Shown here piece by piece: positions 1-8,435 of a stretch of DNA of 64,000 nt; the stretch's first letter is position 1; each line of letters starts with the position of its first letter. The DNA lies in NCBI GenBank assembly GCA_963801195.1, contig CAWDDX010000007.1:992001-1056000 (forward strand), read 5' to 3'. The notes under the pieces were generated by a model, which ran no database searches, was not told the DNA's origin, and was given only the letters and a program-made list of their open reading frames with translations. The position numbers and the translations under genes are program-made. This stretch comes from SZUA-36 sp963801195. Its GTDB lineage: Bacteria; Pseudomonadota; Gammaproteobacteria; Xanthomonadales; SZUA-36.

Positions 1-167
1 GCATCGAGGAAAATATGGATGTATGGGTCGGGCGCCCTGGTGCTCGGAACCTGGTCCTCGGCAATGGCCAGCACCAGGTCCATGTCGAGGACATCCTTGT
101 AAAACGCGACCGTTTCCCCGGCGTCTTTGCAACGGTAGGCGACGTGGTGTATTTTCCTGATATTCAT
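1..167 (-). CDS. VOC-family (glyoxalase-like) protein, 3' end outside window
   Basis: The reading frame starts at an ATG at 167 and runs off the left edge, so about 55 residues are visible. The N-terminus (MNIRKIHHVAYRCKDAGET) is the first strand and metal-binding His region of the vicinal oxygen chelate fold, followed by the usual FYKDVLDM segment. AGGAAA lies just upstream of the ATG. It is the third gene of a minus-strand operon, 30 nt after the hydroxyphenylpyruvate dioxygenase stop, so a role in tyrosine or aromatic catabolism is likely. The substrate cannot be told. Family confidence is good; the product is incomplete here. Confidence 0.8.
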   Translation of the reverse strand, partial: MNIRKIHHVAYRCKDAGETVAFYKDVLDMDLVLAIAEDQVPSTRAPDPYIHIFLD

Positions 168-197
168 AGGGTTTCCTGGGCTTTTAAGCGCTTTTGC

Positions 198-1283
198 TCA
201 AGCCTTGTCTGCAGTGCTGATGACACCGCGGCGCAACTGGTCACGCTCCATGGATTCAAACAAGGCCGTAAAGTTCCCCTCGCCAAATCCTTCGTCTTTC
301 TTGCGTTGTATAAATTCAAAAAATACCGGTCCTATCATGGTTTCGGAGAATATCTGCAGCAGCAGGCGCGGATCATCGTCCGCGGTTGATCCATCGAGCA
401 GGATACCGCGTGTCTGCAGTTCTGCAACCGGTTCCCCGTGGCCGGGCAGACGTTCATCGAGCATTTCGTAGTAGGTCGCAGGGGGCGGTGTCATGAAAGG
501 CAAGCCCCTGGTTTTGAGGGCATCCCAGCACGCATACAGGTCGTCACAGATCAACGCGATATGTTGTATGCCTTCGCCGTTGTAGGCCATCAGAAATTCC
601 TCGATCTGACCTACACCGACGGAGGCCTCCTCGTTCAGCGGGATGCGGATCTTGCCGTCCGGCGCGGTCATGGCCTTGGATAAAAGCCCTGTGTATTCAC
701 CCTTGATGTCAAAGTAGCGGATTTCACGGAAGTTGAAGATACGCTTGTAGTAATTTGCCCAGAACTCCATGCGTCCGCGGTAGACATTATGGGTCATGTG
801 GTCGATCAACTTGAAACCGCAGCCATTGGGGTTTCGGTCGATACCTTCATAAAATACAAAATCGATATCGTAAAAACTTTGATCCTGTTGGTAGCGGTCA
901 ATCAGGTAAATCGGCGCACCACCGATACCCTTGATCGCAGGCAGGCGCAATTCCATTGGACCGGTGGGGATATCGATGGGTTGAGCCCCCAGCTTGAGGG
1001 CCCGGTAATAGGCTGCGTGGGCGTCTTTGACCCGGAAAGCCATACCGCAGACGCTGGGTCCATGTTCTTCCGCGAAATAGGCTGCGTGGCTGTTCGGCTC
1101 CTCGTTAATAATGAAATTGATCTCGCCCTGGCGGTACAGGCGCACCTTCTTAGACCGGTGCTCGGCGACGGCGGTGAACCCCATCCTGTCGAATACCGAT
1201 TCCAGTACGCCCGGAGTCGGGGACGCGAACTCGACGAATTCAAAGCCGTCGAGGCCCATCGGGTTTTCAAACAGATCTGTCAT
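198..1283 (-). CDS. hpd: 4-hydroxyphenylpyruvate dioxygenase
   Basis: Converts 4-hydroxyphenylpyruvate plus O2 to homogentisate, the committed step of tyrosine catabolism, in the cytosol. The protein has 361 residues, the normal bacterial length, with two VOC halves. The Fe(II) ligands are visible at His162 (in IDHMTHNVYRGRM), His241 (in GIQHIALICDD) and Glu323 (in FFEFIQRKKD), matching the spacing of the Pseudomonas enzyme. The C-terminal GFGEGNFTALFESME segment is the family signature. The gene is 32 nt downstream of the tyrosine phenol-lyase gene and preceded by GGAGAG, so the two probably share a transcript. No homogentisate dioxygenase is visible; it may lie left of the window. Confidence 0.96.
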   Translation of the reverse strand: MTDLFENPMGLDGFEFVEFASPTPGVLESVFDRMGFTAVAEHRSKKVRLYRQGEINFIINEEPNSHAAYFAEEHGPSVCGMAFRVKDAHAAYYRALKLGAQPIDIPTGPMELRLPAIKGIGGAPIYLIDRYQQDQSFYDIDFVFYEGIDRNPNGCGFKLIDHMTHNVYRGRMEFWANYYKRIFNFREIRYFDIKGEYTGLLSKAMTAPDGKIRIPLNEEASVGVGQIEEFLMAYNGEGIQHIALICDDLYACWDALKTRGLPFMTPPPATYYEMLDERLPGHGEPVAELQTRGILLDGSTADDDPRLLLQIFSETMIGPVFFEFIQRKKDEGFGEGNFTALFESMERDQLRRGVISTADKA

Positions 1284-1315
1284 TCATTACTCTCCATTGG
1301 GTAAATACCGGACAT

Positions 1316-2710
1316 TTATTCCAGTGGTTCGAAACGCGCCTGGAAGAATCGCAGGTACTCGGGTTCATAGACCATCTTCAGACCCTTGATACGGTCACGT
1401 TTTTCAAACACCCGGATAACGGACTCCGCCACGACGTCCATGTGCGCCTGGGTATAAACACGACGCGGCAAGGTCAACCTGACGAGTTCGAGCGCCGGAC
1501 GACGGTTTTTGCCGGTGAGCGGATCCCGGCCGGCCGATACATTACCACGTTCCATCGTGCGGATGCCCGCTTCCAAGTATAACTCAGCGGCAAGCGATTG
1601 GGCCGGGTAGGCGTCCTGGTCCACATGCGGGAGGAATTTTCGTGCATCGATAAAAATCGCGTGTGAACCAATCGGGTTAACGATCGGAACGCCGGCCCTG
1701 CGCAACAGGTCGCCGAGATACCGGACCTGGCCGATACGTGCGGCCTGATGATCTTCCATGATCGCTTCCCGGAGGCCAATCGCCATGGCTTCCATGTCGC
1801 GTCCGGCCAGACCACCGTATGTATGCAGACCTTCGTAGACGACCACCAGGTTTTGCACCTTGCGGTATATCGTATCGTCGTTACAGGCGAAGAAACCGCC
1901 GATATTGACCAGCAGGTCCTTCTTGGCGGACATCGTGCAGCCATCCGTCAGGTCGCAGATTTCGCGCAGGATTGTACGCAGGGATTTATCAGCGTAACCT
2001 GCTTCGCGTTCCCTGATAAACCAAGCGTTTTCGATGGTGCGGGTAGCGTCGAGCATGATCGGGATTTCATGTTTTTTGCAGTAGCTGTTCAACTCTTTCA
2101 GGTTGGCCAATGAAAAAGGCTGGCCGCCGGCCATGTTCACATTTCCTTCCAGACTGATATAGGGAATACGTTCCGCACCGACCTCCCGGACCAGTTTATC
2201 AAGTTTTTCGAGGTCGACATTGCCCTTGAACGGGTGCCGGTTGGCCGGATCGTGCGCCTCGTCGATAATGACATCGACAAATGTGCCGCCCGCCAGCTCC
2301 TGGTGAAGCCGTGTCGTGGTGAAATACATGTTGCCGGGTACAAAATCACCCTTTTTGATCATGACCTGCGACAACAGGTTTTCCGCACCGCGGCCCTGGT
2401 GGGTCGGCACGAGGTGTTTATAGCCGTAGAATTCCCTGACGGCGTCCTGCAGGTGGTAAAAATTCTCGCTGCCCGAATACGCTTCATCACCGACCATCAG
2501 GCCGGCCCACTGCCTGTCGCTCATCGCTGAGGTGCCGGAATCGGTCAACAGGTCGATGTAGACGTCACGGCTGCGAATCAGGAAGGTGTTGTAACCGGCT
2601 TCACGAATCGCCTGTTCGCGTTCCTCCCGGGTGGTCATGCGGATGAGTTCTACGGACTTGATTTTGTAGGGTTCGGCCCAACTCGGGCGGTGGCTGGTAT
2701 GCGTGGTCAT
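1316..2710 (-). CDS. tpl: Tyrosine phenol-lyase (beta-eliminating PLP lyase)
   Basis: PLP enzyme that splits L-tyrosine to phenol, pyruvate and ammonia. The 464 residues align along their whole length with the TPL/tryptophanase family. THQGRGAENLLSQ (about 103-115) is the phosphate-binding region, and K264 in SAKKDLLVN is the PLP lysine. The region around 385-395 reads TMERG as in tyrosine phenol-lyases, where tryptophanases have a VEIG-type sequence, and TTTR (about 131) is also TPL-like. AGGTGA lies 5 nt before the ATG. It heads an operon with hpd and is divergent from an Lrp/AsnC regulator. A relaxed-specificity beta-lyase remains possible; tryptophanase is less likely. Confidence 0.9.
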   Translation of the reverse strand: MTTHTSHRPSWAEPYKIKSVELIRMTTREEREQAIREAGYNTFLIRSRDVYIDLLTDSGTSAMSDRQWAGLMVGDEAYSGSENFYHLQDAVREFYGYKHLVPTHQGRGAENLLSQVMIKKGDFVPGNMYFTTTRLHQELAGGTFVDVIIDEAHDPANRHPFKGNVDLEKLDKLVREVGAERIPYISLEGNVNMAGGQPFSLANLKELNSYCKKHEIPIMLDATRTIENAWFIREREAGYADKSLRTILREICDLTDGCTMSAKKDLLVNIGGFFACNDDTIYRKVQNLVVVYEGLHTYGGLAGRDMEAMAIGLREAIMEDHQAARIGQVRYLGDLLRRAGVPIVNPIGSHAIFIDARKFLPHVDQDAYPAQSLAAELYLEAGIRTMERGNVSAGRDPLTGKNRRPALELVRLTLPRRVYTQAHMDVVAESVIRVFEKRDRIKGLKMVYEPEYLRFFQARFEPLE

Positions 2711-2776
2711 GATTTCACCTGTCGTTTTGTCTGTGGCTGGTTAATGGGGTATAGTCATTAATCATTATCTCCGTTT

Positions 2777-2791
2777 CACATGAATAATGTG
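2777..2791. promoter_or_regulatory. Inverted repeat in tpl/lrp divergent region, candidate Lrp operator
   Basis: CACAT-GAATA-ATGTG is a perfect 5-bp inverted repeat with a 5-bp centre, midway between the divergent tpl and Lrp/AsnC genes. Lrp-family regulators usually bind 15-bp imperfect palindromes, often near a divergently transcribed target. Assignment to this regulator is inference. Confidence 0.35.
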
Positions 2792-2870
2792 TTTCTGGAT
2801 TGACATTATTACCAGTGTTTTGAAACAATGGTTTAAGTATTTAACGTTAAATGAAATAATTGTAAATATA

Positions 2871-3329
2871 ATGGAACTGTCCGCATCCGATCGTAAATTG
2901 CTGGCTGCATTGCAGCAGAACGCCAACCTCAGTCAGATCGACCTGGCCGAGCGTTCCGGTTTGTCCCGCACCTCCGTCTGGCGGCGTGTCCGTGAACTGG
3001 AGGAAGCAGGTGTCATCGAGGGCAGGGTGGCCTTGCTGAATCCAAAGGCCATCGGATTGCAGATACATGTTTTATTGTCCGTCAGCATGGTGGAGCATTC
3101 AGACAGGGTCAGGAAGGCCTTCGAAACCCACGTTGAGAACCTGCCCGAAGTGATGAATTGTTTTTCGGTGTCGGGTGAACGGGATTATGTATTGCAGATC
3201 ATTTCCAGGAATATGGAGTCGTATAATCAGTTTCTGAATACAAAAATCCTGCATCACGCCAGCGTGCGCTCCGCCAGTTCAAGTTTCGCCTTGCGCAGGG
3301 TCAAGTACACGACGGAGCTGCCGTTTTAA
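2871..3329 (+). CDS. Lrp/AsnC family transcriptional regulator
   Basis: DNA-binding regulator of 152 residues. The N-terminal winged HTH begins LSASDRKLLAALQQNANLS and contains the recognition helix RTSVWRRVREL. The C-terminal part (about 65-150) is a RAM/AsnC ligand-binding domain. The ATG at 2871 is chosen because the family starts two to six residues before the first HTH helix. An in-frame upstream ATG at 2787 would add 28 residues unlike the family and would overlap the candidate operator. It probably controls the divergent tpl-hpd operon in response to an aromatic amino acid. No clear Shine-Dalgarno sequence precedes it. Confidence 0.92.
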   Translation: MELSASDRKLLAALQQNANLSQIDLAERSGLSRTSVWRRVRELEEAGVIEGRVALLNPKAIGLQIHVLLSVSMVEHSDRVRKAFETHVENLPEVMNCFSVSGERDYVLQIISRNMESYNQFLNTKILHHASVRSASSSFALRRVKYTTELPF

Positions 3330-3682
3330 TCACTGCAAGCGAACGTGCCAATGACCGGATCGTTGAAGTCGGATACGAATTGCCGCGACGGAGCCGTGAG
3401 CCAGGATGATTCGCCAGCCGAACCGCGAGGGTGGTCAGACAGCACGGAAATTTTTCAGAACGTGAACCTGGAGTGATCAAAAAGCATTGCACTTGATTGT
3501 TTTTATGGCATATACCATCGGAAGAATGTAAACTGTGCCCGCTGCATGTTGCGGCGAGTGATTGAGTGTTTAGTCTGTACAGGTCGTCCTACTTCCTTCC
3601 AGATATACCCCGGTCCCGTTCCAATCCAGCACAGCCGCTACCGGAAGGTGGTTTTTCAACTATATATAGTGAGTTAATGATA
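3330..3682. other. Intergenic region before the cold-shock gene
   Basis: About 350 bp without a convincing gene. A 63-codon minus-strand frame here has no SD and no family features. The right part probably holds the long 5' leader typical of cold-shock mRNAs; a candidate promoter is listed separately. Confidence 0.4.
3487..3516 (+). promoter_or_regulatory. Candidate sigma70 promoter for the cold-shock gene
   Basis: TTGCAC at 3487-3492 and TATACC at 3511-3516 are separated by 18 bp. A transcript from here would have a leader of about 160 nt, as is usual for csp genes. Match quality is moderate. Confidence 0.3.
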
Positions 3683-3892
3683 ATGTCAGATAAGGTTACT
3701 GGAACCGTTAAATGGTTCAACGACGAAAAAGGTTTTGGATTTATTTCCCGTGAAGGCGAACGCGACGTTTTCGTCCACTTCCGTCAGATCATCGGCGACG
3801 GCCGTAAAACCCTGAAGGAAGGACAACAGGTTGAGTTCACCGTTGGTGAAGGCCTTAAAGGACCCCAGGCAGAGAACGTCACCCCTCTGTAA
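3683..3892 (+). CDS. Cold-shock domain protein (CspA family)
   Basis: Single OB-fold RNA/ssDNA chaperone of 69 residues. Both RNA-binding motifs are present: KGFGFI (RNP1, about 16-21) and VFVHF (RNP2, about 30-34), after the canonical GTVKWFNDEKG. The ATG at 3683 gives the standard N-terminus MSDKVTGTVKWF; longer frames from 3566 or 3677 add non-family sequence. It is monocistronic and followed by a strong terminator. Whether it is cold-induced or constitutive cannot be told. Confidence 0.95.
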   Translation: MSDKVTGTVKWFNDEKGFGFISREGERDVFVHFRQIIGDGRKTLKEGQQVEFTVGEGLKGPQAENVTPL

Positions 3893-3906
3893 GGTTTCCA
3901 AGTTAC

Positions 3907-3944
3907 AAAAACCCGGTCAGGTATCTCCTGACCGGGTTTTTTTG
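3907..3944 (+). terminator. Rho-independent terminator of the cold-shock gene
   Basis: An 11-bp perfect stem (ACCCGGTCAGG / CCTGACCGGGT) with a 5-nt loop is followed by seven T residues, 15 nt after the stop codon. Confidence 0.92.
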
Positions 3945-4024
3945 TACCCGGGAATTGATCAAATTAACGCATTGTGCCGCTGAACCCGTTAACGCCGGCA
4001 TCACAGGCGGCATTTATGAAGATC

Positions 4025-4051
4025 AAAAAGCCCCGGTCTGTTAACCGGGGC
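4025..4051 (-). terminator. Rho-independent terminator of the M3 peptidase gene
   Basis: On the minus strand an 8-bp stem (GCCCCGGT with ACCGGGGC, 6-nt loop) is followed by a run of T (AAAAA at 4025-4029 on the plus strand). It lies about 50 nt past the peptidase stop. Confidence 0.85.
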
Positions 4052-4103
4052 CTCTTCTAACCTGGCTCACCTATGCTGCAGGCGGCCGCGCATTTTGCTG
4101 TTC

Positions 4104-6284
4104 TTAGTTCAAACCGCGCCGTACGAGCAGGGGTTGAATATCCGGTTCGGCACCATAGAAGTTGCTGAACAGGGTCATTGCATCCTCGGACCCGCCACGG
4201 GACAGCAGCATCTGGCGGAAACGGTCGCCATTTTCGAGTTTCATACCGCCGTTCTCCTTGAACCATTCAACGGTATCCGCATCCAGCACTTCGGCCCAGA
4301 TATAGGCGTAGTAACCGGCTGAATAACCGCCGACGATGTGTGAAAAGTAGGTGCTGCGATAACGCGGCGGTACCGTGTCAAGTGCCACACCCGCGTCTTC
4401 AAGCGATTTTGCCTCGAAATCGAGAACGCCGTCAGCCGCAGGGACTTCTTCGGGTGTCAACTGGTGCCAGCTCTGATCGAGCAGGGAAGCCTCGAGATAT
4501 TCAGTTGTCTTGTAACCCTGGTTGAACTTGCGCGTTTCCAGCACCTTGTCCAGCAATTCCTGCGGCATCGGTTCACCGGTTTCGTAGTGAACGGCGTAAT
4601 TTTGCAGGACCTCCGGCCAGGTCGACCACATCTCGTTGACCTGTGATGGATACTCCACGAAGTCGCGGGGAACCGAAGTTCCGGAGAATTCCGGGTAATT
4701 CACGTTTGAGAACATGCCGTGCAGGGCATGACCAAATTCGTGGAACATCGTCGTGACTTCGTCAAAGGTCAGAAGCACGGGTTCATCAGCCGAAGCCGGC
4801 TTTGTGATATTCAGGTGGTTGGCAACGACCGGCTTTCTGTTCATCAAGCGCGATTGGTCCACGTAGGAATTCATCCATGCACCACCGCGTTTTGAAGGGC
4901 GGGCGTAAGGATCGAAAATGAACAGCGCCAGTGTGCTGCCATCGCCGTCAAAGACCTCGAAGACACGAACATCTTCCTGGTAAACCGGCAGATCGTGGCG
5001 TTCCTTGAAGGTGATGCCATAAACCTGTCCGGCTGCGTAGAACACGCCTTTTTGTAAAACATTGTTCAATTCAAAGTAGGGGCGAAGTTGCGATTCGTCA
5101 AAATTATAGCGTTGCATACGCACTTTTTCTGCGTAGAAATTCCAGTCCCAGGAGGCCAGTTTAAAGTCACCACCCTCTGCGTCGATGATTTCCTGCATGT
5201 CTGCTGCTTCGCGTTTCGCATTGGCAACCGCCGGTGGCGCCAGGCTCGCAAGCCGCTCATTGACGGCCTCCGTCGTGCGGGCGGTCTGGTTTTCGAGACT
5301 GTAGGCAGCAAAGTTCGGGTAACCCATCAACTGGGCACGCTCGGCGCGCAGCTTGATAATGCGGACCAGTGTTTCGCGATTGTCAAACTCTCCGCCGTGA
5401 CTGCCGCGGGCGAGCGAAGCTTCCATGATACGTTGCCGCAGCGCCCGGTCTTCCAGGTTTGTCAGTGACGGTTGCTGGCTGGTATTGAGCAGGGCGATCA
5501 GGTATTTGCCGTCCATGTCCTCTTCTTTTGCAGCTTCAGCCGCCGCCTGGATATTGGCATCCGGCATTCCGGAGAGTTTGTCAAGACTGTCAACGACAAC
5601 GGCCGATGCATTCACCTCGTTCAGTACATTCTGGCTGAACGTGGTCTGCAAACTGGCCAGTTCGGCATTCATGGCCTTGAGCTTTTCCTTGTCTTCATCG
5701 GAAAGCTTTGCGCCGGCGCGGACGAAATCCTTGTAGTTCTCCTCGATCAGCCGGTAAGACTCGGGGTCCAGTTCCAGCGCGTCGCGCTGGTCATATAAGG
5801 CCTGAATGCGCGCGAACAGCTTGCTGTTGAGCAGTATCTTGTCGTTGTGCGCCGCCAATACCGGTGCCATTTCGCTGCGGATTTTTTCCAGTTCGTCATT
5901 GGTGTTGGCGCTTGTCATACTGAAAAACACCGTGGCAACCCGGTTCAGCAGTTGACCCGAGCGTTCCATCGGGATCAGGGTGTTGTCCAGGGTGGCAGCT
6001 TCGGTCTGGTTGGCAATGGCCTCTATTTCAGCCAGGTGTTCCTTCATGCCGAGTTCAAACGCCGGTTTGTAGTCCGCGTTGTGGATTTTATCGAATTGCG
6101 GGTAATGCAAATACAGCGGACTCTCTTCAAAAAATGGGTTGTTTTCTGTCGGGTTTGTGGTCATTGCGGTTTCGGTTGGGGTTGCAGGGGCTGATTCTGA
6201 AACCGCGTTGTTATCGGTCTTGGAGCAGCCGGCTATGGTTAATGCAAGCGCCGCGCTGAGCGCAAGCGTCAAAGTGGATTTCAT
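4104..6284 (-). CDS. dcp: M3 family peptidyl-dipeptidase (Dcp-like), lipoprotein
   Basis: Zinc metallopeptidase of 726 residues that removes dipeptides from peptide C-termini. The catalytic site HEFGHALHG (HExxH, about 530) is followed by the third-ligand segment FVEYPSQVNE. The N-terminus is a lipoprotein signal peptide ending LTIAGC (Cys20), so the protein should be anchored in the envelope and act in the periplasm, unlike the cytosolic E. coli enzyme. A low-complexity Ser/Pro/Thr/Asn linker (about 21-48) precedes the catalytic domain. Single-gene unit with its own terminator. It fits the peptide-degrading character of the region. Confidence 0.93.
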   Translation of the reverse strand: MKSTLTLALSAALALTIAGCSKTDNNAVSESAPATPTETAMTTNPTENNPFFEESPLYLHYPQFDKIHNADYKPAFELGMKEHLAEIEAIANQTEAATLDNTLIPMERSGQLLNRVATVFFSMTSANTNDELEKIRSEMAPVLAAHNDKILLNSKLFARIQALYDQRDALELDPESYRLIEENYKDFVRAGAKLSDEDKEKLKAMNAELASLQTTFSQNVLNEVNASAVVVDSLDKLSGMPDANIQAAAEAAKEEDMDGKYLIALLNTSQQPSLTNLEDRALRQRIMEASLARGSHGGEFDNRETLVRIIKLRAERAQLMGYPNFAAYSLENQTARTTEAVNERLASLAPPAVANAKREAADMQEIIDAEGGDFKLASWDWNFYAEKVRMQRYNFDESQLRPYFELNNVLQKGVFYAAGQVYGITFKERHDLPVYQEDVRVFEVFDGDGSTLALFIFDPYARPSKRGGAWMNSYVDQSRLMNRKPVVANHLNITKPASADEPVLLTFDEVTTMFHEFGHALHGMFSNVNYPEFSGTSVPRDFVEYPSQVNEMWSTWPEVLQNYAVHYETGEPMPQELLDKVLETRKFNQGYKTTEYLEASLLDQSWHQLTPEEVPAADGVLDFEAKSLEDAGVALDTVPPRYRSTYFSHIVGGYSAGYYAYIWAEVLDADTVEWFKENGGMKLENGDRFRQMLLSRGGSEDAMTLFSNFYGAEPDIQPLLVRRGLN

Positions 6285-6587
6285 AACAATATTTCCTTTC
6301 TTTTATGCCAAGAGGCAACGCGTAATTTTACCTTAAATGCCGCTCCAATGCTTCAGCTATGGACAGATTTTGAGAGACGGGCCGAGGTTTGTGTCGTAAC
6401 GGGTTTCAGCGCTGAATTATCCGGACTTCTAACTTTGTAAGGTTTGACATATACTTTTGCCAGGCGGTTTATTTTGTGGCGTAAGGAAAACGCCCTGGAT
6501 CAACCCGTACGAAAGGTAAGAAGATATGAGGGACCATGTCTGATTACATGCAGTCAATTAGCAAACAAGGTTGGAGGGTGAAGGATC
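6285..6587. other. Intergenic region between dcp and the prepilin gene
   Basis: About 300 bp without a gene. It should hold both divergent promoters. The only recognisable element is the candidate promoter at 6444-6473; nothing else stands out. Confidence 0.4.
6444..6473 (+). promoter_or_regulatory. Candidate promoter of the prepilin gene
   Basis: A perfect TTGACA at 6444-6449 is followed after 18 bp by TTTATT (4 of 6 matches to TATAAT). The transcript would have a leader of about 110 nt. Confidence 0.35.
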
Positions 6588-7067
6588 ATGCTCAACATTG
6601 AAAGCCCATTCATTTTAACTATGCGCCGTTCCGGCGGGTTTACGCTCATCGAGTTGATGATTGTAATTTCGATTATTGCCATTCTTGTGACACTGGCAAT
6701 TCCCGCTTACCAGGAATACAACATACGGGCAAAAATTACCGAATGTATGGTCGGGGCGGCGCCCGCCAAGCTCGCCGTATCGGAATACATGTCAACCGTC
6801 GGAAGCTGGCCGCCGGACATGGACGCCGCTGCATTGAGCAGTGGCAACGTCTCTAAATTTTGCAGCGGTTTTGACGGTTATGACCCTGCGGTCGGCTCGT
6901 TTCAGATCAATGTCAATGAAATGGCGATCTATCCGACGCTCGGGCAGGTCCAGCCACAGTTGACCCCGCAGGTGACCAGCGTTACCACCATTGCCTGGCG
7001 CTGTAGCCGTGGTGCGACGGCACCTGGGTTGCTCAAGTATTTACCTTCGACTTGCCGGGGTACGTAA
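6588..7067 (+). CDS. Type IV prepilin-like protein (PilA/PilE type)
   Basis: Prepilin with the class III signal: leader ending SGG, then FTLIELMIVISIIAILVTLA with Glu at mature position 5, which is the PilD cleavage/methylation site and the N-terminal hydrophobic helix. The mature part has about 142 residues. Cys residues in KFCSG, WRCSR and STCRG could form the C-terminal disulfide loop. The ATG at 6588 is used because GGAGGG lies 9 nt upstream; ATG 6621 would give a more standard six-residue leader (MRRSGG) but lacks an SD. The gene stands alone, away from other pilus genes. A minor pilin is possible. Confidence 0.88.
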   Translation: MLNIESPFILTMRRSGGFTLIELMIVISIIAILVTLAIPAYQEYNIRAKITECMVGAAPAKLAVSEYMSTVGSWPPDMDAAALSSGNVSKFCSGFDGYDPAVGSFQINVNEMAIYPTLGQVQPQLTPQVTSVTTIAWRCSRGATAPGLLKYLPSTCRGT

Positions 7068-7163
7068 AGTGACCGGTCCGTGTTGCTCGGGAAAGTAAAC
7101 GGGATTTGTTTTTTTTGAGGTTAACGGTTAAAACGTCGCCATCCGCGCAACCTCTAAACTGCA

Positions 7164-7202
7164 CCCGGCCGCCCATCGTGAAAGGCGGTCGGGCCAGGTT
7201 TT
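7164..7202 (+). terminator. Possible terminator after the prepilin gene
   Basis: A 10-bp stem (CCCGGCCGCC with GGCGGTCGGG, one G-T pair, 10-nt loop) is followed by CCAGGTTTT. The T tract is short and displaced, so termination is uncertain. Confidence 0.4.
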
Positions 7203-7245
7203 GTAACCCTGTTGCACAAATATCCTGGCTGTTGCCTGAAAGCCT

Positions 7246-7728
7246 TTAGTCCCTGAAATTTTTGTATTGCAACGGCGTTTCCAGGCCGGCGTTTTTCAAC
7301 AGGGCAATGACTTCCTGCAGGTCATCCCGTTTTTTGCCGGTGATTCTAAGCTGTTCACCCTGTATGGCCGCCTGCACCTTGGCCTTGCTCTGCTTGATCA
7401 GCTTGATCATATCCCTGGCCAACGGTGTTTCGATACCTTCCTTGACCTTGATGGTCTGCGTCGCTGTCCTGGCGTGGATGACGGGCTCGTCTTTCTCCAG
7501 GCAGGCGATATCGATAGCGCGTTTGACCAGTTTATTGCAGAGAACGTCGTACATCTGTTGCAGCTGGAATTCAGATTCGGTATTCATGGTGATGACCAGT
7601 CCCGCCAGTTCAAAATTCGAACCGGTCCCTTTGAAATCAAACCGTGTGCTGACTTCGCGGTTGGCCTGGTCAACTCCATTGTGCAATTCGTGGTGGTCCA
7701 CTTCGGAAACGACATCGAATGAGGGCAT
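7246..7728 (-). CDS. yajQ: YajQ family nucleotide/c-di-GMP-binding protein
   Basis: 160-residue cytosolic protein of the YajQ family: N-terminus MPSFDVVSEVDHHEL, the STRFDFKG segment (about 27-34) and the C-terminal DLQEVIALLK...PLQYKNFRD are typical. Family members bind nucleotides, and in Xanthomonas one binds cyclic di-GMP and cooperates with a transcription factor; the role here is unknown. Length and both RNP-like repeats are intact. It lies 15 nt downstream of the SCO1 gene on the same strand and may be co-transcribed with it. Confidence 0.95.
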   Translation of the reverse strand: MPSFDVVSEVDHHELHNGVDQANREVSTRFDFKGTGSNFELAGLVITMNTESEFQLQQMYDVLCNKLVKRAIDIACLEKDEPVIHARTATQTIKVKEGIETPLARDMIKLIKQSKAKVQAAIQGEQLRITGKKRDDLQEVIALLKNAGLETPLQYKNFRD

Positions 7729-7743
7729 GGCAACTCCGGGAAT

Positions 7744-8325
7744 TTATAGGTTAATTAACTGTTTGAGGTCCGAGACGACGGCATCGCCGTCGCTGAGATC
7801 CGAAATCAACAGGCGCACCCGGCCGTTTGCATCAAAGCCAAAAATGACCGCACTGTGCATGATGTTGTAATTGCCTTTGCTGTCCGAAGATTCCATCGAG
7901 GCATAGATACCGTAGGTTTCACTCAGCCGGGTCAGGTCTTCCTCGTCGCCGGTCAGTCCGAGCAGCCACGGGCCAAACGAGGCCGTGTAGCGTTTCATGG
8001 CCTCGGGTGTGTCCCTGTCAGGGTCTACCGTGACGAAAACGATACGGAGGTCCTGGGCCTCAGGTCCCAGTTTCTTTCGCAGCACCGACAGGCGGGCCAG
8101 GGTGGTGGGGCAAACACCGGGACAGTTCGTAAAGCCGAAGAACAGCAGCAGCGGTTTGCCGCGCAGTGAACTCGCTTTTACCTGTTCGCCATCCGGCCCG
8201 GTTAACGTAAACTCCAGGTCTGGCATCGCGCCGGCCACGTCGCTGGCGTTCCAATGGGTGGGTTGTTTGCAGGACTGCAGCACAACGAGCAGCATAAGGC
8301 TAAGGATAAATTTCAACGCAGGCAT
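7744..8325 (-). CDS. SCO1/SenC family copper-binding thioredoxin-fold protein
   Basis: 193-residue envelope protein that delivers copper to, or keeps reduced, the CuA site of cytochrome c oxidase. The metal-binding CPGVC motif lies in TNCPGVCPTTL (about 72-82), and the third ligand His is in NIMHSAVIF (about 158). The N-terminus is hydrophobic and ends LQSC, a plausible lipobox (Cys19), so it is probably a periplasm-facing lipoprotein. Upstream of yajQ. No oxidase genes are in the window. Confidence 0.92.
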   Translation of the reverse strand: MPALKFILSLMLLVVLQSCKQPTHWNASDVAGAMPDLEFTLTGPDGEQVKASSLRGKPLLLFFGFTNCPGVCPTTLARLSVLRKKLGPEAQDLRIVFVTVDPDRDTPEAMKRYTASFGPWLLGLTGDEEDLTRLSETYGIYASMESSDSKGNYNIMHSAVIFGFDANGRVRLLISDLSDGDAVVSDLKQLINL

Positions 8326-8435
8326 CTTGATTGTTCACTTGGATGGGTTAAGGAAGGATAAACCAGCTAACCATGAGAGGGAAGAGCGCACGCGTCTGAT
8401 TGACAACTATTTTTCCCTGGCAGTGCGTCGGACTG

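Noticed and set aside
3301..3492. 63-codon minus-strand ORF after the first Lrp gene
   Set aside because: No SD, overlaps the regulator's end, no family features.
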